Origin: UBA11540 sp045536425
Lineage (GTDB): Bacteria > Bacillota > Clostridia > Oscillospirales > Ruminococcaceae
DNA: 64,000 nt
Reading direction: 5' to 3'
Assembly: GCA_045536425.1 (NCBI GenBank)
Contig: JAZSNN010000015.1
Span: 124,001 to 188,000, forward strand
Of the stretch, positions 25,520 to 34,754 are shown piece after piece. The position numbers and the translations under genes were made by a program. The stretch's first letter is position 1. Every line of letters starts with the position of its first letter. The notes under the pieces are model-generated. The model worked only from the letters and a program-made list of their open reading frames with translations, was not told where the DNA came from and searched no databases.

Positions 25520-25966
25520 ATGAAGGAAACCACATATTTTTTGGTAGATTCACGGGTATTGCCTCCTGTTTTTCAAAAGGTATGCGAAGCAAAGATGCTA
25601 TTAGCAAAGCACGAAGCAAAAAACGCATCTGACGCGGCAAGATTGGTCAACATTTCAAGAAGTGCTTTTTATAAATATAAAGATTTTGTTCAGGTTTATG
25701 ATGACGTGATTTCCGATTCTATAACCACTATTTCTCTAAACTTGCTTGACAAGGTTGGAGTGCTTTCTTCGGTAATCGCAAAGCTGTACGAAATCGGAGC
25801 CAATATTCTAACTATAAACCAAAACATTCCGATAGATATGGTTGCCCCGGTAACTATAACGGTAAAAACCGCTAACGTCACCTATGACGTTGAAGCGATT
25901 TCGGACTTGTTGCGCGATATAGATGGCGTCGTTAGTGTCAAGACTTATTCTAACGGTGCTATATAA
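25520..25966 (+). CDS. UPF0735 ACT domain protein (PheB-like)
   Basis: Probable regulatory protein with an N-terminal segment of helix-turn-helix character (NASDAARLVNISRSAFYKYKDFV, residues about 35-57) and a C-terminal ACT domain (SLNLLDKVGVLSSVIAKLYEIGANILTINQNIP) that usually binds an amino acid. It is 148 residues from ATG 25520, which AAGGGGTGG precedes; the longer frame is not used. It is 14 bp before hom, so sensing of threonine, methionine or another aspartate-family amino acid is plausible but not shown. Confidence 0.85.
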   Translation: MKETTYFLVDSRVLPPVFQKVCEAKMLLAKHEAKNASDAARLVNISRSAFYKYKDFVQVYDDVISDSITTISLNLLDKVGVLSSVIAKLYEIGANILTINQNIPIDMVAPVTITVKTANVTYDVEAISDLLRDIDGVVSVKTYSNGAI

Positions 25967-25980
25967 TACAGGAGGTTTTT

Positions 25981-27201
25981 ATGACAAAGATTGCAATTAT
26001 GGGTCACGGTGTTGTCGGCAGCGGTGTCGCAGAGGTTATTATGCAAAACCGCGAGAGTATCTCCGCTAGAGCTGAACAAAACCTTGAAATAAAATATATT
26101 CTTGATCTTAGAGATTTTGATAACCTTCCCTATTCCGATAAATTTATCAAGGATTTCAACCTCATAGCAAATGATGATGAAATCAGTATTGTTGCAGAGG
26201 TTATGGGCGGAATTGAGCCTGCGTATACCTACGTAAAAACTTGTCTGTTAAACGGTAAAAGCGTAGTTACTTCAAACAAAGAGCTCGTTGCCGCTAAAGG
26301 TGCTGAACTTTTACAGATTGCCCGCGAAAAGGGAGTTAACTTTTTCTTCGAAGCAAGTGTAGGCGGAGGCATTCCGATAATCCGTCCTCTTCACTCTTGC
26401 CTTGCGGCCAACAAAATCACCGAAATCGCAGGTATTCTAAACGGAACAACTAACTTTATACTCACAAAAATGATTCGTGAAAAGATGGATTTTTCAGCCG
26501 CTCTAAAGATGGCTCAAGAGCTTGGATATGCAGAACGCAATCCCGATGCTGACGTTTTGGGTCACGATGCTTGTAGAAAAATCTGTATTCTCGCTTCCCT
26601 AGCCTTTGGCAGACACGTTTATCCCGATTCCGTATACACTGTTGGTATAACAGAGATAACACTTAGTGATGTTGAAGTTGCAGGAAAGCTTGGCTACGTT
26701 ATAAAGCTCATCGGAAGAGCAAAGGAAGAAAACGGCAGAGTATCTATTATGGTTTCTCCTGCTCTTATCAAAAAAGAAAGCCAGCTTGCTAGTATCGATG
26801 ACGTATTCAACGGAATTCTCGTTCGCGGAAACGCAATAGGCGACGTTGTCTTCTATGGCCGTGGTGCAGGAAAGCTTCCCACCGCTTCTGCAGTTGTTGC
26901 TGATATTATTGATGCCGCAAAAGCAAAAACAAACGACCGTTCTCTCTTCTGGAAAGACTGCGGTGCAGATTTTGTGGAACCCGTAGAAAAGGTTTCTTCT
27001 GCATTTATGCTTCGTTTAAAAGGCTCTGTCGACGATTACAAGTCTGTAGTTTCCGACACGTCTTCTATTTTGCTCGGTGATAATAGCGAATTTACGGTCA
27101 TTACTGCAGCAATGACTGAAAATGAAATTGCAGATATTGAGACAAAACTCGCTAACCTCAATATTAGTGTACTTTCAAAAATCAGAGTCCTTGATTTTTG
27201 A
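25981..27201 (+). CDS. hom: Homoserine dehydrogenase
   Basis: NAD(P)H-dependent reduction of aspartate semialdehyde to homoserine, for threonine and methionine. N-terminal Rossmann domain with GHGVVGSGVAEV, catalytic domain with the signature ILNGTTNFILTKM and AQELGYAERNPDADVLGHDACRKI, and a short C-terminal ACT-like part ending SKIRVLDF. 406 residues. AGGAGG precedes ATG 25981. It follows the ACT regulator and precedes aspartokinase after a 177-nt spacer. Confidence 0.95.
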   Translation: MTKIAIMGHGVVGSGVAEVIMQNRESISARAEQNLEIKYILDLRDFDNLPYSDKFIKDFNLIANDDEISIVAEVMGGIEPAYTYVKTCLLNGKSVVTSNKELVAAKGAELLQIAREKGVNFFFEASVGGGIPIIRPLHSCLAANKITEIAGILNGTTNFILTKMIREKMDFSAALKMAQELGYAERNPDADVLGHDACRKICILASLAFGRHVYPDSVYTVGITEITLSDVEVAGKLGYVIKLIGRAKEENGRVSIMVSPALIKKESQLASIDDVFNGILVRGNAIGDVVFYGRGAGKLPTASAVVADIIDAAKAKTNDRSLFWKDCGADFVEPVEKVSSAFMLRLKGSVDDYKSVVSDTSSILLGDNSEFTVITAAMTENEIADIETKLANLNISVLSKIRVLDF

Positions 27202-27378
27202 GGTATACAACAATATTTATACGGAGGAATATGATATTATAGACGTTTCCTCGGCTTACAAACACTTTGAATAGTGCTACAAAAGGACTAAAGCTCTCAA
27301 TCTTGATGGTTGGTAGCTCAAAATCCTTTCGATAGATAATAACGGAACAATGGTTTATTAAAACAAGGAGGTAATACA
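27202..27378 (+). other. 177-nt hom-ask spacer without a convincing gene
   Basis: Contains an ACGGAGGAAT followed by a four-codon open frame (ATG 27231, stop 27240) and a possible stem in which AAAGGA pairs with TCCTTT and AAGCT pairs with AGCT about 20 nt apart. No T-box, lysine riboswitch or terminator with a T run was recognised. It could be a 5' leader of the aspartokinase gene or decayed sequence. Confidence 0.4.
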
Positions 27379-28575
27379 ATGAGCCTTATTGTACAAAAAT
27401 TCGGCGGTAGTTCTGTTGCTAACGTTGAGAGAGTTTTCAACGTTGCACGAATAGTAACCGAAACATATTCAAAAGGCAACAGTGTTGTTGTAGTTGTATC
27501 TGCACAGGGCGACACAACAGACGATCTTATTGAGAAAGCAAAGGAAATCAACTCTTCTCCTTCAAAAAGAGAGATGGATGCCCTTCTCGCTTCCGGTGAG
27601 CAGATTTCTGCTTCGCTTCTCGCTATGGCTATTGAAAAGCTTGGATTCCCAGTAATATCCCTCACAGGATGGCAGGCAGGTTTCCACACCGATTCTACCC
27701 ACGGTGCTTCCAGAATCAAGACCGTTCAGGCTGAAAGAATCGAAAACGAGCTTTCTAAAAACAACATCGTTATCGTAGCAGGATTCCAAGGAATCAACCG
27801 TTATGACGATATAACCACTCTTGGCAGAGGCGGTTCTGATACAAGTGCCGTTGCAATCGCAGCTGTTCTCAGAGCAGATCTCTGTCAGATATATACCGAC
27901 GTTGACGGTGTTTACACCGCAGATCCCAGAAAGGTTACCGGAGCTAAAAAGCTCAACGAGATAACCTTTGACGAAATGCTCGAGCTTGCTTCTCTCGGCG
28001 CACAGGTATTGCACAACAGATCCGTAGAAATGGCTAAAAAATACAATGTAAATCTTGAGGTTGTTTCGAGTCTCGAAAGAGTACCCGGAACAAAAGTTAA
28101 GGAGGTCAACAAAGTGGAAAAAATGCTTATCAAAGGCGTAACAAGCGACAAGAATGTTGCCCGCATATCTGTTATGGAGCTTCCCGACAATCCCGGTATT
28201 GCTTCTAAAATATTCACTGCTCTCGCTTCTAAGAAGGTAGACGTTGATATTATTCTTCAGTCTATCGGACGCGATAAAACAAAGGATATCAGCTTTACTG
28301 TTTCCAAGGACAACAAAGATGTTGCAGTTGCTGTAATGCAGGAAGTTGTTCCTGAGTCCAAGGTTTCTTGCAACGACGAGATTGCGAAGGTTTCAATCGT
28401 TGGTGCAGGTATGCAATCAAACCCCGGCGTTGCGGCTAAGATGTTCAGCGCTCTTTCCGATGCTCACATCAACATCAATATGATTTCTACAAGTGAAATC
28501 AAAATCTCTGTACTTATCGACATCAAGGATTCCGAAAGAGCTGTTCAGGCTATTCACGATGCATTCATAAGATAA
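27379..28575 (+). CDS. Aspartate kinase
   Basis: Phosphorylates aspartate, first step to lysine, threonine and methionine. The 398-residue protein has the kinase motif VQKFGGSSVANVERV at the N-terminus, GRGGSDTSAVAIA, ASLGAQVLHNRSVEMAKKY, and two C-terminal ACT domains (residues about 260-398) for feedback control. Size and layout match the monofunctional LysC/class II aspartokinase. AGGAGG precedes ATG 27379. An internal start for a separate beta subunit, known in Bacillus, could lie near GTG 28114 (preceded by AAGGAGGTCAAC), but it is not proven. The gene ends at a terminator. Confidence 0.95.
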   Translation: MSLIVQKFGGSSVANVERVFNVARIVTETYSKGNSVVVVVSAQGDTTDDLIEKAKEINSSPSKREMDALLASGEQISASLLAMAIEKLGFPVISLTGWQAGFHTDSTHGASRIKTVQAERIENELSKNNIVIVAGFQGINRYDDITTLGRGGSDTSAVAIAAVLRADLCQIYTDVDGVYTADPRKVTGAKKLNEITFDEMLELASLGAQVLHNRSVEMAKKYNVNLEVVSSLERVPGTKVKEVNKVEKMLIKGVTSDKNVARISVMELPDNPGIASKIFTALASKKVDVDIILQSIGRDKTKDISFTVSKDNKDVAVAVMQEVVPESKVSCNDEIAKVSIVGAGMQSNPGVAAKMFSALSDAHININMISTSEIKISVLIDIKDSERAVQAIHDAFIR

Positions 28576-28593
28576 TTTATAAAATATTAATAA

Positions 28594-28620
28594 AAGACTC
28601 GGAAAAACCGAGTCTTTTTT
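28594..28620 (+). terminator. Intrinsic terminator after aspartokinase
   Basis: 9-bp stem AAGACTCGG / CCGAGTCTT with an A5 loop, then T run. Confidence 0.92.
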
Positions 28621-28621
28621 G

Positions 28622-28650
28622 TTGCCTTGCCTCGAAATTTGGTATATAAT
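28622..28650 (+). promoter_or_regulatory. Promoter of the methyltransferase gene
   Basis: TTGCCT (28622-28627), 17-bp spacer, TATAAT (28645-28650), immediately after the aspartokinase terminator. Confidence 0.7.
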
Positions 28651-28681
28651 ATAAGTTGTACATCTAAAAAAGGAGCCGCCG

Positions 28682-30040
28682 ATGAACATTAAGAAAAACG
28701 ACATTGTAAATATTGACATCACCGGCATTTCCAGCGACGGCAACGGAGTTGGAAAGGTTGACGGCTTTGCAATTTTTGTACCTATGACCGATATCGGTGA
28801 CAATGTTGATGTTCATATAATAAAGGTAACAAAAAACTACGCGGTTGGTAAGATAAACAAAATCAATACTTTTTCCAAAAACCGTTGTGAAAATGATTGT
28901 GATTGCTACTCTAGATGTGGCGGCTGCTGTTTCAGACATATAACCTATGAAAAGGAACTCGAATACAAAAGAGAATACGTAGCTTCTAATATGAAACGTA
29001 TCGGAAAGCTTGATGTTGAAGTCACGCCCGTAGTACCCTGTGACTACCCCGAAAGATACAGAAATAAAGCAGTATTCCCCGTTCAAAAAAATAACGGTAA
29101 AATTCAAATTGGATTCTTTTCAAAGCACAGTCATAGAATAATAGAGTGTGCCGATTGTATGCTTCAGCCTGCTGTTTTCACAGAGATCGTCTCTGTTTTG
29201 AAGGATTTTCTGCAAAGAAATGACTACTCTATATATAATGAAGAGACAAATTCGGGGGTTTTGAAGCACATCTTCCTTCGAAAAGGCGCTGTTTCAAATG
29301 AGATTATGGTGTGCTTTGTAATAAATGCCGACCGTCTGCCTCTTCAAAATGAGATCGTAAAACTTATCACAGAGAACTTCCCTTCTGTAAAAAGCATATC
29401 TATAAATATAAACAAAACTGTCGGAAATGCAATACTCTCCGACAGAAACATCACTATATATGGTGAGGAAGAAATTTCTGACATTCTCTGTGGTGTTAAG
29501 CTCAGCATATCTCCCCTTTCTTTCTATCAGGTCAACCACAATACTGCTGAAAAAATATACAAAAAAGCTGCTGAAATCGCTGACCTCAAGCCAAGCGACA
29601 TACTTTTGGATCTATACTGTGGCACGGGCTCTATCGGTTTGTCGATGGCGGATAAAGTGAAAACGCTTATTGGTGTTGAGATTATACCTCAAGCAATCGA
29701 AAACGCCAATAAGAACGCCGCCAACAATGGTATAAGAAACGCAAGATTTATCTGTGCAGATGCAAAAACTGCAGTAAAACAATTGCACGCGGAAGGCATT
29801 TCACCCACTGTGGTTGTCCTCGACCCACCAAGAAAAGGTTGCGACCGCACTGTTATTGAAACCGTGGTCTCTATGAATCCCGAGCGAATCGTTATGATTT
29901 CCTGCGACAGCGCCACCTTGGCGCGAGACCTTTCGGTATTCGCTGAACTCGGATACAAAGCAGACACCGTCATCCCCCACGATATGTTCCCCCGCACGAA
30001 TCACGTGGAGTGTGTGGTAAAGTTAGTTAGAAATCTTTAA
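28682..30040 (+). CDS. RlmD/TrmA-family RNA (uracil-C5) methyltransferase
   Basis: SAM-dependent methyltransferase that methylates C5 of a uridine in rRNA or tRNA. Domains: N-terminal TRAM (KNDIVNIDITGISSDGNGVGKVDG), a cluster of cysteines (CENDCDCYSRCGGCC) that binds 4Fe-4S in relatives, the SAM domain with LLDLYCGTGSIGLSMA near residue 315, and the nucleophile Cys in ISCDSATLARD near residue 410. 452 residues. Firmicutes often have several paralogues (RlmCD type), so the target base is not settled. GGAG precedes ATG 28682. Confidence 0.92.
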   Translation: MNIKKNDIVNIDITGISSDGNGVGKVDGFAIFVPMTDIGDNVDVHIIKVTKNYAVGKINKINTFSKNRCENDCDCYSRCGGCCFRHITYEKELEYKREYVASNMKRIGKLDVEVTPVVPCDYPERYRNKAVFPVQKNNGKIQIGFFSKHSHRIIECADCMLQPAVFTEIVSVLKDFLQRNDYSIYNEETNSGVLKHIFLRKGAVSNEIMVCFVINADRLPLQNEIVKLITENFPSVKSISININKTVGNAILSDRNITIYGEEEISDILCGVKLSISPLSFYQVNHNTAEKIYKKAAEIADLKPSDILLDLYCGTGSIGLSMADKVKTLIGVEIIPQAIENANKNAANNGIRNARFICADAKTAVKQLHAEGISPTVVVLDPPRKGCDRTVIETVVSMNPERIVMISCDSATLARDLSVFAELGYKADTVIPHDMFPRTNHVECVVKLVRNL

Positions 30041-30064
30041 TTTTTATAAAAGAGGTCCTTTAAG

Positions 30065-32098
30065 ATGCAGAATCAACCTAAGAATACAGAGTTAAAGTTA
30101 TTTAAATCCCCCAATATTAAATTGGGCTCTTTTGCTTTGCTTATTTTTTATTATGTAACCATTCTTTTTTCCGAGATAATAATACGAATTTCATCTTCAA
30201 AAGAGTTTTTTGGCATTGGACTTCTTTACATATTTTTGTTTTCGTTACCTGTTGCTCTCATTCTTTTTGCTCTCAGCCACCTGTTTTCAAATTTGGCAAA
30301 CAGAATTGTTTCTATAGTATCAGTTTCTGCGCTTTTGGTTTTCTATGCATCTCAACTCATTTACTATCAGATATTCAAAACCTTTTACACGGTGTTTTCC
30401 TTGACTAGAGCGGGTCAGGCAACGGATTTTGTGTTTGAAACTATGCAAACGATTCTAAGCACAATTGTGCCATTCTTGGCCCTGTTTTTACCGTTAGTAA
30501 TAATCATTGTCTTGGTTATAAAGCGTAAAGACTTCTTTGAACGATACACAGATGTTCCTCTTTATTCTGCAGCTTGTTGCGTGGCGGTTCAAATACTAGC
30601 TATTTGTTGTACCTTTTTTACCGGAAGAGGAATCTTTTCACCATACGACCTATATTTTCAAACCTCTTCCCTAAACCAATCAGCAGACCGTCTGGGACTT
30701 ATGACAACCTTTAGAATTGATGCTCAACGACTTGTTTTTGGCGAACCCGATATCATAGAGTTCCCCGACGAAAGCTCTGATGATACATCTTCTCTCGAAG
30801 GAGACGTTTCTTCCAACACTTCAAGCGAAGACACACCTGCAATACAACCTATCGTTTACACTCCAAATATTCTCGATATCGATTTTGAGAGTTTGATTGA
30901 AGATTGTGATGACTCGAGCTTGAAAAAGATTCACGAATATTTTAGTTCGTGCGAATATACGATGAAAAACGAGATGACAGGTCTCTATGAGGGATACAAC
31001 CTGATTTTCGTAACTGCCGAAAGCTTTTCACCTTATATAATTGATGAAAATCTAACCCCGACGCTTTACAAAATGGTAAACGAAGGTATTTCCTTCAAAA
31101 ACTTCTACAACCCCAGTTGGGGTGTGAGTACACTCGACGGTGAATACGTTAACCTTCAAGGGTTGATTCCAAAATCTGGCGTTTGGAGTATGTCACGTTC
31201 CGGAGAAAACTATCTTCCTTTCACTTTGGGAAACCAGTTCAGAAAACTCGGCTACAAAACCTTAGCCTACCATAACCATACGTTTAGTTTCTACAACCGC
31301 GATGAGTCGCATCCAAACTTGGGATACACCTACATTGCCCGCGGAAACGGACTTGAGGTTAAAGGAAGCTGGCCGGAATCCGATCTTGAAATGGTTGAGA
31401 AAACCACCGACTCATTTGTAAATGACGAGCCGTTTCACGTTTATTATCTCACTGTCAGCGGACATATGAACTACACGTTCATTGGAAACTCAATGGCAAG
31501 CAAAAACAAGTCGTTTGTAAAAGATCTTCCCCTCGCAGAAGAGTGCCGGGCATATCTCGCTTGTAACATAGAGTTTGACAGGTCAATGGAGCTTCTGCTC
31601 AACCGCCTTGAAGAAGCCGGTGTCGCTGATAAGACGCTTATCGTAATCGCTCCCGACCACTATCCATACGGACTTACAAAGGAAGGACTAGACTCCCTTG
31701 CAGGACACACCGTGGAAGAAAACTACGAGATTTATAAGAGTCAGTTTATCATATATGCGAAAGGTATGACTCCTCAGGTTGTTGACAAACCTTGCTCAAG
31801 CCTCGACATTCTTCCCACAATTTCAAACCTTATGGGTCTTGAGTATGACTCTCGTCTTTTGATGGGAAAGGACGTATTTTCCGACTCCGACCCGCTTGTA
31901 ATCTTCGCTAACAGAAGCTGGATAACCGATAAGGCAATGTACAATCCTGAAACAGATGAAGTCATTCAGCTGACCGATGAGCCAATTGACGAAAATTATA
32001 TAAATCGAATAAACAAGATTGTAAAAGCAAAATTCACCTATTCTGCGAAAGTTTTAGAGAATGATTACTATTCGATAATATTCGAAAAAACAGAATAA
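30065..32098 (+). CDS. LTA synthase family sulfatase (membrane phosphoglycerol transferase-like)
   Basis: Membrane enzyme of the alkaline phosphatase superfamily, like lipoteichoic acid synthase, which adds glycerol-phosphate from phosphatidylglycerol. Five membrane helices lie in residues about 16-182, followed by an Asp/Ser-rich linker (220-260) and an extracellular sulfatase domain. The metal and nucleophile parts are visible: VTAESFSPYI, catalytic Thr in GVSTLDGEYVNLQGL, and IAPDHYPYGL with AGHT. 677 residues. It starts 24 bp after the methyltransferase gene, so they are probably cotranscribed. The substrate polymer cannot be told. Confidence 0.85.
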   Translation: MQNQPKNTELKLFKSPNIKLGSFALLIFYYVTILFSEIIIRISSSKEFFGIGLLYIFLFSLPVALILFALSHLFSNLANRIVSIVSVSALLVFYASQLIYYQIFKTFYTVFSLTRAGQATDFVFETMQTILSTIVPFLALFLPLVIIIVLVIKRKDFFERYTDVPLYSAACCVAVQILAICCTFFTGRGIFSPYDLYFQTSSLNQSADRLGLMTTFRIDAQRLVFGEPDIIEFPDESSDDTSSLEGDVSSNTSSEDTPAIQPIVYTPNILDIDFESLIEDCDDSSLKKIHEYFSSCEYTMKNEMTGLYEGYNLIFVTAESFSPYIIDENLTPTLYKMVNEGISFKNFYNPSWGVSTLDGEYVNLQGLIPKSGVWSMSRSGENYLPFTLGNQFRKLGYKTLAYHNHTFSFYNRDESHPNLGYTYIARGNGLEVKGSWPESDLEMVEKTTDSFVNDEPFHVYYLTVSGHMNYTFIGNSMASKNKSFVKDLPLAEECRAYLACNIEFDRSMELLLNRLEEAGVADKTLIVIAPDHYPYGLTKEGLDSLAGHTVEENYEIYKSQFIIYAKGMTPQVVDKPCSSLDILPTISNLMGLEYDSRLLMGKDVFSDSDPLVIFANRSWITDKAMYNPETDEVIQLTDEPIDENYINRINKIVKAKFTYSAKVLENDYYSIIFEKTE

Positions 32099-32106
32099 TC
32101 CAACCG

Positions 32107-32134
32107 GAGCCTGTGCCAAAAAGCACAGGCTCTT
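32107..32134 (+). terminator. Stem-loop terminator after the LTA-synthase-like gene
   Basis: 10-bp stem GAGCCTGTGC / GCACAGGCTC (32107-32116 / 32123-32132), 6-nt loop; the T run is short. Confidence 0.72.
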
Positions 32135-32194
32135 AGTATATTTAAATGACTTTTTGAAAAAACTAAGCCTTAGAAACACGAAAGGAAGAAAGAT

Positions 32195-33676
32195 GTGTCA
32201 AACAAGGAAAAGAAATCTTATCTTCAGAACAATCTAAGTACAAACATCGAAACAATACGTGAAAAAATGGCTTCGTCTTCTGACCTTTTGGTTAGAGAAA
32301 TTTCAGTTTCAGGTATTAAAGTCGGTCTTGTAATGTGCGAAGGTATGGTAAATATACAAACAATGGCAGAAATACTTATAGAGCCGTTGTGTGCGCTAAA
32401 TTTGGAGGAGAAAACCCCCAACGCTCTTTTAGATTGGGTTGAAAACCGATGGGCGCTTGCTGCCGACCAAAGTGTCATTTACACCTACGAAGACGTATTT
32501 CGCTTTATGATGTCAGGCTTCGTAATACTAATTATAGACGGTATTCCCTCTGCGGTTTCTATGGGAATGCAAGGATTCAATTTCCGTGGAATATCCGAGC
32601 CTTCGACCGAAGTGAACGTTCGCGGTTCGCGTGAAGGGTTTGTTGAACCATTGCGAATTAACATCACAATGGTTAGACGACGAATAAAATCACCCACTCT
32701 AAAATTTGAATTGGGCACGGTAGGTACAAAAAGCAAAACCGACTATTGCTTGTGCTATTTAACAGACAAGGTATCAAAGGAAATACTGGCCGAGTTAAAA
32801 GAAAAACTGAAAAAAATCGACCTTGAAATAATACTGGATTCCACCTACCTTGTCCCTTTTCTTGAAACAAAGCCAGCGTCGGTGTTTTCGCAAATCGGAA
32901 TAACCGAACGACCGGATGTGCTCAGCGCAAAAATTGCTGAAGGCAGAATCGCAATCCTTGTAGACTCAACACCGTTTGCACTTATTCTACCCTATCTGTT
33001 CATAGAAAATTTTCAAACACTCGACGATTATACACACAGACCCTATTATGCCACCTTTATACGTTGGTTGAAGTATCTGTCCTTCTTCTTTTCAATACTT
33101 CTGCCCGGTTTGTATGTTGCAATTTCACAATTTCACCCTGCGCTTTTTCCTCACACGCTTTTATATAACGTTGCTTCTTCCGAGCAAAACACTCCGTTTC
33201 CCATCTTTGCGGAAGCGTTGATAATTTTCCTTTTATATGAGATTATGCGCGAGGCGGGGCTTCGATTGCCAAAGACGATTGGACACGCTGTGAGCATTGT
33301 GGGAGCACTCGTAATTGGCGATGCGGCTGTAACTGCGGGGATAATAGGTTCACCAATGGTAATGGTCGTGGCCCTTACAGCAATAAGCGCTTTTGTTGTT
33401 CCTTCTCTCTATGAATCCGTAACAATACTTCGCTTCACTTTCATTTTTCTAGGCGGGATCTGGGGACTTTTAGGAATAATGCTCGGACTTTCGGTGGTAG
33501 GTATGAACCTTTGCACCAAAAAGAGCTTTGGTGTTCCCGTAACGGCACCCATAACACCAATAAGCTTATATCAAATGCGTGATGTTTTGATACGCGCAAG
33601 CTTTAAACGATTGTCTAAACAAAGTTTTTCGATTCAAAACACACCAGGCTCCGATGTAAATAGAAAAAAGGGTTGA
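32195..33676 (+). CDS. gerKA: Spore germination protein, GerA/GerKA subunit A
   Basis: Subunit A of a germinant receptor in the spore inner membrane. The 493-residue protein has a soluble N-terminal half with the GerA signature RGSREGFVEPLRINITMVRRRI, and a membrane half with five or so helices and EIMREAGLRLPKTIGHAVSIVGALVIGDAAV. GTG 32195 is preceded by AAAGGAAG; an overlapping ATG at 32193 is out of frame. First gene of the gerKA-KB-KC operon. The ligand cannot be predicted from sequence. Confidence 0.94.
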   Translation: MSNKEKKSYLQNNLSTNIETIREKMASSSDLLVREISVSGIKVGLVMCEGMVNIQTMAEILIEPLCALNLEEKTPNALLDWVENRWALAADQSVIYTYEDVFRFMMSGFVILIIDGIPSAVSMGMQGFNFRGISEPSTEVNVRGSREGFVEPLRINITMVRRRIKSPTLKFELGTVGTKSKTDYCLCYLTDKVSKEILAELKEKLKKIDLEIILDSTYLVPFLETKPASVFSQIGITERPDVLSAKIAEGRIAILVDSTPFALILPYLFIENFQTLDDYTHRPYYATFIRWLKYLSFFFSILLPGLYVAISQFHPALFPHTLLYNVASSEQNTPFPIFAEALIIFLLYEIMREAGLRLPKTIGHAVSIVGALVIGDAAVTAGIIGSPMVMVVALTAISAFVVPSLYESVTILRFTFIFLGGIWGLLGIMLGLSVVGMNLCTKKSFGVPVTAPITPISLYQMRDVLIRASFKRLSKQSFSIQNTPGSDVNRKKG

Positions 33677-33680
33677 TTTT

Positions 33681-34754
33681 ATGAACAGTAATACTAATGC
33701 TCAGGTTTCCTGGATAGAAGCCATGTCGGTATTGACAGTTTCGCAGATATTTTCGACCGTAGCTTTTTCGACAAGTGAACTCAGTGGCTTTTCTACAATT
33801 CTTTCTTTTGTGCTTGGTACTGCTTTAAATTTTTTGATTATTCTCCCCTTTTTTCTACTTTGTAAAAAATACGGATACCATTCTTTAATTGAGTTATCTC
33901 GTGATGGTTTAGGTGCGTTTTCGTATGTAGTTTCTCTTCTGCTTCTTAGTGTTTTACTTGCGGTAACAGTATCCACAACAGCTACATTTGAAGACTTTCT
34001 GTCAAAATCTGTATTCGAAGATTCTTCTTCCATTGTCATAATCGCTTTGCTGATTTTTGCCGCTTCATACGGGGCATTTTTAGGCATAGAAGCCCTAGGA
34101 AGATTTGCAAACGTCGCGTTCGTATTAGTTTCAATATCGGTTTTAATAATACTTTTTGCCGTTGTAGGAAACGTTGAACTCATGAACCTGGGCACAGTTT
34201 CCCTGAAAGATACAAAAACAATACTAAAAACCGGCATACAGGGTCTTTTTTCGAATACAGGACTGATAACTGCAGTTCTAATTGCCCCTCTAATAAACAG
34301 AAAACACACCAAATGTTTTACTTTTTGGAATGTAGCATCACTAATCGTTGTTATAATAATTGTTTTTTGCGTTTATGGCGTTCTTGGAAACTATGCACAA
34401 GGAAATGAGTACCCATATTATAACACTGCTACCACAGCAGAATTTTCGATTATAAAGCGTCTTGACATAGTCTATATGTGCGTGTGGGTTTTTGTAGCGT
34501 TTATTAAAACCACGTACTATCTTTTGCTGTCAAAGAACGTTCTCGACACTGTTCTGCACAAAAAAGCAAAAAAACACTCTCTTTTCTTTTGTTCTTTAGC
34601 TTCTCTCGTTCTGTCTTTTGTTGCATCAGTAAAGCCCGTTTTCCACGAATATATAAAATTCTATATCTCTTCAGGAATCGCTTTATTTCTACTTTTGGTG
34701 ATACTACCGATAGTTCTCTTACTGAAAGGGCGGAAAAATTATGAAAAGACTTAG
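33681..34754 (+). CDS. gerKB: Spore germination permease, GerAB/GerKB subunit B
   Basis: APC-superfamily membrane protein with ten hydrophobic segments over 357 residues, the germinant-binding subunit of the receptor. The N-terminus with QVSWIEAMSVLTVSQIFSTVAF and the central TIGLISA-like SNTGLITAVLIAPLINRK part fit the endospore germination permease family. It starts 4 bp after gerKA and its end overlaps gerKC by 14 bp. Confidence 0.92.
   Translation: MNSNTNAQVSWIEAMSVLTVSQIFSTVAFSTSELSGFSTILSFVLGTALNFLIILPFFLLCKKYGYHSLIELSRDGLGAFSYVVSLLLLSVLLAVTVSTTATFEDFLSKSVFEDSSSIVIIALLIFAASYGAFLGIEALGRFANVAFVLVSISVLIILFAVVGNVELMNLGTVSLKDTKTILKTGIQGLFSNTGLITAVLIAPLINRKHTKCFTFWNVASLIVVIIIVFCVYGVLGNYAQGNEYPYYNTATTAEFSIIKRLDIVYMCVWVFVAFIKTTYYLLLSKNVLDTVLHKKAKKHSLFFCSLASLVLSFVASVKPVFHEYIKFYISSGIALFLLLVILPIVLLLKGRKNYEKT

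Noticed and set aside
27202..27300. Frameshifted C-terminal extension of hom in the spacer
   Set aside because: A shifted frame reads on for about 20 codons, but hom already ends with a typical ACT-domain end (SKIRVLDF), so an extension is not needed.
32131..32194. Forespore-type promoter before gerKA
   Set aside because: A GTATA is present but the -10 matches the consensus in too few positions.
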